5,610 bases of DNA from Methanobrevibacter sp. (GTDB taxonomy: Archaea > Methanobacteriota > Methanobacteria > Methanobacteriales > Methanobacteriaceae): positions 1 through 5,610 of the forward strand of contig WRNS01000075.1 of assembly GCA_009776495.1 (NCBI GenBank). Reading direction: 5' to 3'. This document shows, one piece after another, positions 1 through 4,633 of the stretch (position 1 is its first letter; each line of letters opens with the position of its first letter). Below the pieces are notes generated by a model. The model was not told where the DNA came from and searched no databases. It was given only the letters and a program-made list of their open reading frames with translations. Position numbers and translations under genes: made by a program.

Positions 1-156
1 TTTTTATATTTTTAAACCTTTTTTAACTTTTATTTTTTTTTATTTTTTTAGTTTTTTTATTTTTTTTTAATTTTTTAGTTTATTTTATTATTTTTTAAAT
101 TTTTTTCAGATAAAAACTTTTATTAAAAAGAATAATAATTATCATAATCTATTAAA
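1..156. other. T-rich low-complexity non-coding tract
   Basis: This stretch has no plausible coding frame. The first ~110 bases are almost entirely runs of T broken by single A residues, followed by mixed AT sequence. Runs of T on the non-template strand are the usual signal for archaeal intrinsic termination, so the tract could end transcription of a + strand gene lying left of the window; that gene is not visible, so this is inference. A similar tract closes the window at its right end. I see no RNA gene here. Confidence 0.5.
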
Positions 157-188
157 ATATTTTGTTTGCCTAAAATTAAACAAAGTAT
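157..188. repeat. Inverted repeat upstream of first NifB-like gene
   Basis: Arms 157-167 and 178-188 are reverse complements over 11 bp with one T-G wobble pair (160/185); the inner seven pairs are TTTGTTT and AAACAAA around a 10-nt spacer. It lies just upstream of the box A candidate at 211-220 and touches the next palindrome. It could be a regulator site or the terminator hairpin of an upstream gene. In such AT-rich sequence some dyads arise by chance. Confidence 0.45.
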
Positions 189-203
189 ATTAACTAGTTA
201 ATA
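188..203. promoter_or_regulatory. Perfect 16-bp palindrome, candidate operator
   Basis: TATTAACTAGTTAATA is a perfect palindrome centred between 195 and 196. It ends 8 bp before the box A candidate at 211-220, where an archaeal regulator could affect TBP/TFB binding. It does not match the GGAA-N6-TTCC operator described for the nitrogen repressor NrpR of Methanococcus, so no regulator is named. Its role is inferred from symmetry and position only. Confidence 0.4.
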
Positions 204-210
204 CATATAT

Positions 211-220
211 TTTTTATATA
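211..220 (+). promoter_or_regulatory. Candidate archaeal box A for first NifB-like gene
   Basis: TTTTTATATA resembles the methanogen TATA-box consensus. Archaeal transcription normally begins about 22-27 bp downstream, which would place the start near 240-245 and give a 5' leader of about 130 nt before the ATG at 373. The AT content makes TATA-like strings common. The call rests on position and on the flanking palindromes. Confidence 0.4.
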
Positions 221-235
221 ATTTTTTTTTGCATT

Positions 236-261
236 GTAAATCATTTTTACAGGTAAATGAT
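236..261. promoter_or_regulatory. Alternating GTAAA/TTTAC arms near inferred transcription start
   Basis: GTAAA (236-240), TTTAC (246-250) and GTAAA (253-257) alternate, so the middle arm can pair with either neighbour: GTAAA-N5-TTTAC or TTTAC-N2-GTAAA. With a two-base bulge the second dyad extends to ATCATT...ATGAT, ending at 261. Because it would overlap the inferred transcription start, it could be a repressor operator or two exclusive hairpins at the 5' end of the leader. Function is inferred. Confidence 0.35.
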
Positions 262-296
262 AGCTATAAATTAGTTAAAAATCTTATTAAAAATGT

Positions 297-335
297 GGAG
301 TAAAGATGAAAATGCCCATATTTGGATTAATTTAA
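297..335 (+). CDS. Possible leader ORF MKMPIFGLI with its own ribosome binding site
   Basis: GGAG at 297-300 sits five bases before an ATG at 306 that opens a nine-codon frame (MKMPIFGLI) ending in TAA at 333-335. The stop is 37 bases before the start of the NifB-like gene. The Shine-Dalgarno spacing is good, so ribosomes could initiate here and influence translation or stability downstream. The peptide resembles nothing I know and shows no run of one amino acid as in attenuators, so it may be a chance start. The coordinates include the ribosome binding site. Confidence 0.3.
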   Translation, partial: GVKMKMPIFGLI

Positions 336-346
336 GATTAATTTAA
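325..346. repeat. 11-bp direct repeat, two copies
   Basis: GATTAATTTAA is repeated exactly at 325-335 and 336-346, between the putative leader ORF stop and the ribosome binding site of the first NifB-like gene. It probably arose by slippage in AT-rich DNA. No function is evident. Confidence 0.5.
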
Positions 347-372
347 TAATTTATTTTAATTGAGGTGTCATT

Positions 373-1206
373 ATGGAAAAACATACAGGTTCTAGATTTG
401 CTCATGCTACTAAAGCTCATCCTTGTTTTAGTGAAAAAATGCATGATGCAGTTGGTAGGGTTCATATTCCAATAGCTCCTAAATGTAATATTTATTGTAA
501 TTTTTGTACACGAGATATTAATCAAGATGAAACTGGACCTAAGGAAGCTTCTTGTGCTATGAGTGTTGATGAAGCAACAAAACATGTTGAAAATGCAATA
601 AATAAAGGTTCAATTTCTGTGGTAGGAGTGTCTGGTCCTGGTGATTCATTAGCTAATGAGTCTACTTTCGAGTTTTTCAAAAAATTAACCAAAACCAATC
701 CTAATCTTTTTAGGTGTATGACAACAAATGGGCTTTTGCTTCCAGATTATGCTGAAAAACTTGCAGAACTTGGAATAAATACTGTAACTGTTACTGTAAA
801 TGCTATTGATCCTGAAATAGCTAAAGATATATATACTTTCATTAACTTTAAAGGTAAAATTTATAAAGGGATAGAAGCTGCAGAAATCCTTATTAAAAAC
901 CAGATTGAAGGGATTGAGAAATTAGCTAATCTTGGAGTTTTTATTAAGGTTAACAGTGTTTTGATTCCAGGATTGAATGATGAACATATTGTGGAAATAG
1001 CTAAAGAAGTTAAAAAAAGAGGAGCTTCTCTTATGAATGTTTTACCTCTTGAACCACAGAACAAAATGAAAGATTATCACAAACCTACTTGTGCTCAAAT
1101 TGGAGAAGTTAGGGATAAGGTTGAAGCGGTTTTTCCAGTATTTAGATCTTGCAGTCAATGTAAAAAAAAATATTTTTATGAAAAAAGAAAAAGTAATTAT
1201 TCTTAA
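373..1206 (+). CDS. NifB-family radical SAM protein, divergent tandem paralogue
   Basis: A 277-residue cytoplasmic radical SAM protein of the NifB family. NifB fuses two [4Fe-4S] clusters with a SAM-derived carbide into NifB-co, the nitrogenase cofactor precursor. Seen here: HPCF at 16-19, the CxxxCxxC radical SAM motif (C38, C42, C45), GPGDSLAN (88-95), C115 in RCMTTNG, VNSVLIPGLNDEH (193-205) and CxxC at C260/C263. It aligns without gaps to the gene at 1330 for 263 residues. Three NifB signatures are altered: RPGV at 55-58 reads GPKE, the LIP of the ...PLIPLNK motif reads LEP, and the CRADA tail is replaced by CKKKYFYEKRK. The catalytic cysteines remain, so it may be active with a changed role, or beginning to decay. 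The start is set by GAGGTG at 362-367, five bases before the ATG, a leader also found before the paralogue. The family call is firm; NifB activity of this copy is uncertain. Confidence 0.9.
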   Translation: MEKHTGSRFAHATKAHPCFSEKMHDAVGRVHIPIAPKCNIYCNFCTRDINQDETGPKEASCAMSVDEATKHVENAINKGSISVVGVSGPGDSLANESTFEFFKKLTKTNPNLFRCMTTNGLLLPDYAEKLAELGINTVTVTVNAIDPEIAKDIYTFINFKGKIYKGIEAAEILIKNQIEGIEKLANLGVFIKVNSVLIPGLNDEHIVEIAKEVKKRGASLMNVLPLEPQNKMKDYHKPTCAQIGEVRDKVEAVFPVFRSCSQCKKKYFYEKRKSNYS

Positions 1207-1220
1207 AAATTAAATTTTTA
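1204..1220 (+). terminator. Dyad over the stop codon of the first NifB-like gene
   Basis: TAAAAATT (1204-1211) and AATTTTTA (1213-1220) form an inverted repeat around a single A, starting at the TAA stop and containing a run of five T. It could weakly terminate or pause transcription between the two NifB-like genes. With a one-base loop it would be a poor hairpin, so the T-run may matter more than the dyad. Confidence 0.25.
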
Positions 1221-1305
1221 CTTAAGAATTTTATTTACTAAAGAATTTTATATGCTTAAGAATTTTATATATTAAAGAATTTTATTTACTAAAGAATTTT
1301 ATATG
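1221..1305. repeat. 17-bp tandem array, five units
   Basis: Five consecutive 17-bp units begin at 1221, 1238, 1255, 1272 and 1289. All contain AAGAATTTTAT, at 1224, 1241, 1258, 1275 and 1292, with no change in period. Units 2 and 5 are identical (CTAAAGAATTTTATATG) and units 1 and 4 differ at two bases, so a two-unit block appears to have been copied 51 bp downstream. The array fills most of the 123-bp gap between the two NifB-like genes, and each unit carries a TATA-like core. The units are directly adjacent, so this is not a CRISPR. Confidence 0.85.
1264..1271 (+). promoter_or_regulatory. Candidate box A for nifB inside the 17-bp array
   Basis: TTTATATA matches the methanogen box A consensus exactly and lies in the third repeat unit. 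A start about 25 bp downstream would fall near 1295, giving a leader of about 35 nt before the ATG at 1330. Other units hold weaker variants (TTTATATG, TTTATTTA), so start choice could be spread out. This suggests nifB can be transcribed on its own, although read-through from the upstream paralogue is equally possible. Confidence 0.4.
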
Positions 1306-1329
1306 TTTATTAAAAAGTGAGGTATCATT

Positions 1330-2196
1330 ATGGAAGAACGTAACGGCTCTAGATTTGCTCATGTTACTAAAGCTCATCCATGTTTTAATGAAAAAATGCA
1401 TGATAAAGTTGGTAGAGCTCATGTTCCAATAGCTCCTAAGTGTAATATTTATTGTAATTTTTGTACAAGAGACATTAATCAAGATGAAAATAGGCCTGGA
1501 GTAGCTTCTTGTGTTATGAATGCAGACGATGCAGTTGAACATGTTGAAGAAGTTACAAAAGAAGGTCCAATAGCTGTTGTTGGAGTAGCTGGCCCTGGTG
1601 ATTCATTAGCTAATGAAGCTACTTTTGAATTTTTTGAAAAATTAGATAAAGCTAATCCAGACCTTATAAAATGTATGAGTACAAATGGACTTTTACTTCC
1701 AGATTATGCTGAAAAACTAGCAGAACTTGGGGTGAATACAGTTACTGTTACTGTTAATGCTATTGATCCTGAAATAGCTAAAGATATTTATACTTTCATC
1801 AATTACAAAGATAAAGTTTATAAAGGTAAAGAAGCTGTAGAAATCCTTATTAAAAACCAGCTTGAAGGGATTGAGAAATTAGCTAATTTAGGGGTTGTTA
1901 TTAAGGTTAACAGTGTCTTGATTCCAGGATTGAATGATGAACATATTGTGGAAATAGCTAAAGAGGTTAAAAAAAGAGGAGCTTCACTTATGAATGTTTT
2001 ACCTCTCATTCCATTGAATAAAATGAAGGATTTTTCTCGACCTGGCTGTGCTGAAATTGAAAAAGTTAGGGATGAAGTTGAAGAAATCTTACCAGTTTTC
2101 AGAGCTTGTACTCAATGTAGGGCTGATGCTTATGGAATTCCTGGTAAAAAATCTGAGGATAAACATTTAGGTATGACTCCTGCAAGCCATTATTGA
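1330..2196 (+). CDS. nifB: Nitrogenase cofactor biosynthesis protein NifB
   Basis: A 288-residue NifB that keeps the signatures I can check by eye. NifB is a radical SAM enzyme that builds NifB-co, the [8Fe-9S-C] core of the nitrogenase cofactors, from two [4Fe-4S] clusters with carbide from SAM. Features in order: HPCF (16-19); radical SAM cysteines C38, C42, C45; NRPGVAS (54-60); GPGDSLAN (88-95); C115 in KCMSTNG; VTVTVNAIDPE (138-148); VNSVLIPGLNDEH (193-205); LPLIPLNK (224-231); and C260-x-x-C263 followed by RADAYG. The short form without a NifX-like domain is typical of methanogens. GTGAGGT at 1317-1323 precedes the ATG with six bases between. The upstream neighbour is a tandem paralogue, and no other nif gene is in the window. 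NifB homologues can occur without nitrogenase genes, so an involvement in nitrogen fixation cannot be asserted here. Confidence 0.93.
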   Translation: MEERNGSRFAHVTKAHPCFNEKMHDKVGRAHVPIAPKCNIYCNFCTRDINQDENRPGVASCVMNADDAVEHVEEVTKEGPIAVVGVAGPGDSLANEATFEFFEKLDKANPDLIKCMSTNGLLLPDYAEKLAELGVNTVTVTVNAIDPEIAKDIYTFINYKDKVYKGKEAVEILIKNQLEGIEKLANLGVVIKVNSVLIPGLNDEHIVEIAKEVKKRGASLMNVLPLIPLNKMKDFSRPGCAEIEKVRDEVEEILPVFRACTQCRADAYGIPGKKSEDKHLGMTPASHY

Positions 2197-2219
2197 TATT
2201 GAATAATTTGAGATTTAAC

Positions 2220-2250
2220 AATTTTATTTGTTTTTTCCACTTTTTTCTTT
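2220..2250 (+). terminator. Poly-T terminator region after nifB
   Basis: Runs of four, six and six T lie in this stretch, starting about 25 bases after the nifB stop. Such U-rich tracts are sufficient for termination by archaeal RNA polymerase, so transcription of the NifB pair likely ends here. No GC-rich stem is present. Confidence 0.45.
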
Positions 2251-2310
2251 AATATTATTATTTAAGAAAGAAATTTTCTTTATATTATTATATAAGAAAG
2301 AAATATTTAG
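2251..2310. repeat. Diverged 30-bp direct repeat, two copies
   Basis: Two adjacent 30-bp copies (2251-2280 and 2281-2310) share ATATTATTAT and TAAGAAAGAAAT cores and agree at about 24 of 30 positions. Copy 1 also contains a small dyad, AAGAAA (2264-2269) with TTTCTT (2275-2280). The pair is bracketed by an 8-bp inverted repeat, TTTCCACT (2234-2241) and AGTGGAAA (2309-2316). It lies between the nifB terminator and the next gene's leader. No function is evident. Confidence 0.55.
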
Positions 2311-2403
2311 TGGAAATTCATTACCATATAGATTAGTTAAAAAAATTGTTTCATAATAATCATATTGACATTTTCTAAAAAAATATCTTAAAATTTCAAA
2401 GAA

Positions 2404-2410
2404 GGAGGAG
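2404..2410 (+). promoter_or_regulatory. Strong ribosome binding site of the Ig-domain protein
   Basis: GGAGGAG, preceded by GAA, lies six bases before the ATG at 2417. It is the strongest Shine-Dalgarno in the window and fixes the start of the secreted protein. No convincing box A can be singled out in the AT-rich 60 bases upstream. Confidence 0.8.
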
Positions 2411-2416
2411 TTATAA

Positions 2417-3421
2417 ATGCTAAGAAAAAAAAGGACTATTTTACTAATTTTAATAATTGCAATTATATTACTTTCTTTGACAACAATAACTAATGTTATT
2501 GCTGCAGATAATACTAATTTAAGAATTAGTGATGGTGTGGGGCGATTTGATACAGTTTCAAAACTATCTGCTTCTTTAATTAGCAATGGAAATGGGGTTT
2601 CAAATAAAAATGTTTCATTTTACATAAATAACACTTATATTGGACATAATAAAACTGATTCAAAGGGAATAGTCAATTTGAATTATTTAGTCACAGAAGT
2701 TGGTACTTATAATATTAAAGTTAAATTTGGTGGAGATTCAAATTACTTATCTTGTGAAAATACTTCAAAATTAATTGTTCCAAAAACTCCAACTGTTTTA
2801 GAAGCAGGTGATTACTTAACTATTAAAAAAACAGTCACGTTTAAAGCTATACTTCATTGTAACTGGGGAAACTTAATGAAGGGGAAAACAATTAAATTCT
2901 ATGTTAATGGAAAATATGTTGGAAAAGGTGTGACTGATATTTTAGGAAAAGTTTACTATGAGTATAAGATTAAACAACCTGGAAATTATAAAGTTACAGC
3001 TGTTTTTCAAGGAGAAAGTCGGTATCTAAAATCTCAAAAAGTAACAACACTTATAGTTCCTAAATCTAAATTATACATAAAAAACTCAAAAATTTTGGAA
3101 GGTAAATATGTTTACATTAAATCAAAGGTCTATAACTTCAGAGAAGGAAAATCTTCTTTAAAAATTTATTTTAAATATCCTAAAGAATGTGTTTTTAAAG
3201 ATATTCAGAACGATATTGGAACATATAAAGTTAATAAAAAAACAAGAGTTGTTTCATGGATTATTCCTAAGTTAAATGGAAAAAGCTCAACTTCATTTCT
3301 GTTAAAACTTTATCCTGAAATTAATAAAAAATACACAGTTATTCAAACTATTAAACAACCTTCAAAAAAAATTACTACCAAAAAGATTTCATTTATTTCT
3401 AAGGAAGTGAAAACACTATAA
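2417..3421 (+). CDS. Secreted Ig-like-domain, adhesin-like protein
   Basis: A 334-residue exported protein. Residues 1-30 form a signal peptide: basic MLRKKR, a hydrophobic core rich in Ile and Leu, and a likely cleavage after NVIAA. Two related Ig-like modules follow, at about 43-122 and 127-215. Each has the pattern KxxxFYxNxxYxG, TDxxGxxxxxY, a G-[TN]-Y-[NK]-[IV] strand, a GxSxYL turn and an LIVPK end. The last ~110 residues (217-325) resemble a DUF11-like cell-surface module, with a GTY...VVSWIIPKLNGKSSTSF stretch. Adhesin-like proteins with such modules are common and variable in gut Methanobacteriales, where they are thought to bind host or partner cells. This one is short and has no C-terminal membrane anchor or recognisable pseudomurein-binding repeat, so it may be released, bound indirectly, or held by an uncleaved signal segment. 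It appears to be a single-gene unit. The ligand is unknown. Confidence 0.8.
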   Translation: MLRKKRTILLILIIAIILLSLTTITNVIAADNTNLRISDGVGRFDTVSKLSASLISNGNGVSNKNVSFYINNTYIGHNKTDSKGIVNLNYLVTEVGTYNIKVKFGGDSNYLSCENTSKLIVPKTPTVLEAGDYLTIKKTVTFKAILHCNWGNLMKGKTIKFYVNGKYVGKGVTDILGKVYYEYKIKQPGNYKVTAVFQGESRYLKSQKVTTLIVPKSKLYIKNSKILEGKYVYIKSKVYNFREGKSSLKIYFKYPKECVFKDIQNDIGTYKVNKKTRVVSWIIPKLNGKSSTSFLLKLYPEINKKYTVIQTIKQPSKKITTKKISFISKEVKTL

Positions 3422-3517
3422 AAAATTTAAACCAAATAATTTGTGGCTTTCATTTTTCATTATTAAAACTTAATTTAAATAACAATATTTAATTATTAGG
3501 GGTAATTTTTTGAATCC
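3422..3517. other. Intergenic region with T-rich terminator candidate
   Basis: There is no coding potential between the Ig-protein stop and the start of the 1-kb duplicated unit. A small dyad (AATTA at 3491-3495, TAATT at 3503-3507) runs into six T residues at 3506-3511 and could end transcription of the Ig-domain gene. Nothing else stands out. Confidence 0.35.
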
Positions 3518-3541
3518 ATTAAATATAAATTACTAAAATTG

Positions 3542-3585
3542 TTTATAAATTAAATTTAGTTTTTTAAATAGCTTATAAATTAAAT
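3542..3585 (+). promoter_or_regulatory. Promoter with paired TATA-like repeats, copy 1
   Basis: TTATAAATTAAAT occurs at 3543-3555 and again at 3573-3585, exactly 30 bp apart; each carries a box A-like (T)TTATAAAT. Use of the downstream element would place transcription near 3600, about 30 nt before the ATG at 3629 and past the alternative ATG at 3590. Which element acts cannot be read from the sequence. Confidence 0.4.
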
Positions 3586-3628
3586 AGAGATGAAAAATAT
3601 TAAATATAAAATTTTCAAGAGGGATAAA

Positions 3629-4474
3629 ATGTATAAAAGGACATACATTAAAAATATCATTTTTTTAATTTTTTTATTAGCTACAGTTTTAACCATTGTT
3701 TCAGTATCATATGGGGCACTATTTGAGCCAGAAAAGAAAATTGATTCTGGAAAAAAGATAATAGTTCTTAATAAAGAAAAATACAAAATTAACTGGGAAA
3801 CTGATAAAGTAATAGATGGTGATAAAAAATCTGTGAGTATTAAATATAAATCTATGAAAAATAAAACAAACAGGGGCAATTTGTATATTACTCTTTATAA
3901 AAATGGTAAAAATAAGATAAATTTTATAAAACACTCGTCATCAATGATATTTTCTGATAGTAAGATAATAAAAACTAAAATCAGTTCAGATAAGTATTAT
4001 TGGAGTAAATTAAGACCTAAAATTACACAACTTACTAAAAATATAATATTAAACAAAAAAACTCTCAAATATAATGGAAATAGGTATTTTTATAAAACAT
4101 TAACTGATCCTATAAACAATGAAACAGTAATTCATAAGTATAAAATGAATTGTAAAGTTTACTTTTATAATAAAACTTCGTCTATAGAAATATTGAAAAA
4201 ATATACATGCTTAGATAATAATGAAAAAAAGTATATCCATTTTCATAGTCAGGATATCCGTATTGAAAAATATAAAGGAAAATTGAGAATTATAATTTAC
4301 TCATATGATCATATTCCTTACGATTGTGGACCAGGTCCGCAACCATCTTATAAATATGTTAAAACTAATTTTAGCCCAAAGCAATACTACCTACACGTCT
4401 ATAAAAAAAAGCTGGAAACAGAAAAATTAGCGGAAGATATTACTTATATTAATGCAAGTTATTACTTAAAATAA
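3629..4474 (+). CDS. Secreted lysine-rich protein of unknown family, copy 1
   Basis: I do not recognise this family. The 281-residue product has an N-terminal signal peptide (MYKRTYIK, then a hydrophobic stretch at 9-28 ending SYGA). The mature part is rich in Lys, Tyr, Asn and Ile, has no further membrane segment, and looks mostly beta-stranded. Blocks shared with the neighbouring paralogue are KKIDSGKKIIVLNKEKYKI (36-54), SDSKIIKTKIS (109-119), DKYYW-x-KLRPKIT (121-133), KTLTDPINNETVI (156-168), QDIRIE (208-213) and YVKTNF-x-PKQYYLHVYKKKLE (243-263). Cys175 and Cys194 are not shared; Cys233 is. The ATG at 3629 is preferred over an in-frame ATG at 3590 because AGAGGG (3618-3623) precedes it with five bases between, and because one extra G puts the upstream ATG out of frame in the paralogue. 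It probably acts at or outside the cell surface; no substrate can be inferred. Confidence 0.85.
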   Translation: MYKRTYIKNIIFLIFLLATVLTIVSVSYGALFEPEKKIDSGKKIIVLNKEKYKINWETDKVIDGDKKSVSIKYKSMKNKTNRGNLYITLYKNGKNKINFIKHSSSMIFSDSKIIKTKISSDKYYWSKLRPKITQLTKNIILNKKTLKYNGNRYFYKTLTDPINNETVIHKYKMNCKVYFYNKTSSIEILKKYTCLDNNEKKYIHFHSQDIRIEKYKGKLRIIIYSYDHIPYDCGPGPQPSYKYVKTNFSPKQYYLHVYKKKLETEKLAEDITYINASYYLK

Positions 4475-4506
4475 ACAAGATTAAAAAAAGAGATAGAGGA
4501 GGATTA

Positions 4507-4520
4507 ACTAAAGTTTTTTC
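4507..4520 (+). terminator. ACTAAAGTTTTTTC terminator-like element, copy 1
   Basis: A run of six T, 39 bases after the stop codon, lies inside a 14-bp sequence that recurs exactly at 5493-5506 after the second paralogue. Its conservation between the copies and its position support a termination role. It also marks the right edge of the duplicated unit. Confidence 0.4.
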
Positions 4521-4545
4521 TATTAAATATAAATTACTAAAATTG

Positions 4546-4589
4546 TTTATAAATTTAATTTAGTTTTTTAAATAGCTTATAAATTAAAT
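4546..4589 (+). promoter_or_regulatory. Promoter with paired TATA-like repeats, copy 2
   Basis: This corresponds base for base to 3542-3585, except that the first repeat reads TTATAAATTTAAT (4547-4559). The second (4577-4589) is unchanged. The near identity suggests that both paralogues are transcribed under the same control. Confidence 0.4.
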
Positions 4590-4593
4590 AGAG

Positions 4594-4632
4594 ATGAAAA
4601 ATATTAAATATAAAATTTTCAAGAGGGGATAA
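4594..4632 (+). other. Short upstream ORF created by a one-base insertion
   Basis: ATG at 4594 opens a 12-codon frame (MKNIKYKIFKRG) whose TAA ends one base before the real ATG at 4634. In copy 1 the matching ATG is in frame with the gene because one G of the ribosome binding site is missing. It has no Shine-Dalgarno of its own and is probably untranslated; it is recorded because it decides the start of both paralogues. Confidence 0.4.
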
Positions 4633-4633
4633 A

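Larger units (their letters stand above)
3518..4520. repeat. Tandem duplication unit, copy 1
   Basis: This ~1-kb unit holds a promoter, leader, secreted-protein gene and 3' end; a second copy runs from 4522 to 5506. The first 201 bases (3518-3718 against 4522-4723) show only three differences: an A/T change in the leader, one extra G in the ribosome binding site of copy 2, and an A/G change in the signal peptide. The units share ACTAAAGTTTTTTC at their ends (4507-4520 and 5493-5506). The interior is far more diverged. Confidence 0.85.

Noticed and set aside
188..261. NrpR nitrogen-repressor operator upstream of the NifB-like gene
   Set aside because: The dyads there are TATTAACTAGTTAATA and GTAAA/TTTAC types; the GGAA-N6-TTCC pattern described for Methanococcus is not present, so the regulator cannot be named.
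343..585. Open frames on the minus strand opposite the NifB-like genes (also 861-1064, 1282-1542 and 1818-2009)
   Set aside because: They lie antisense to strongly conserved radical SAM genes, occur at the same places in both paralogues because the DNA is duplicated, and have no ribosome binding sites or recognisable content.
373..1206. Calling the first NifB-like gene a pseudogene
   Set aside because: The frame is intact, the length and all cluster cysteines are kept, and it has a good ribosome binding site. The altered motifs alone do not show loss of function.
1221..1305. CRISPR array
   Set aside because: The 17-bp units are directly adjacent with no spacers, and no cas gene is nearby.
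2224..2586. Minus-strand 120-codon frame across the nifB to Ig-protein gap
   Set aside because: It overlaps the signal-peptide end of the Ig-domain gene, whose complement gives an apparently hydrophobic stretch, and the rest is low-complexity AT sequence. The + strand gene has a strong ribosome binding site.
4497..4503. AGGAGG-like ribosome binding site after the first secreted paralogue
   Set aside because: No start codon follows at a usable distance, and the motif is not kept in the duplicate (around 5481-5488), so it is probably a chance purine run.
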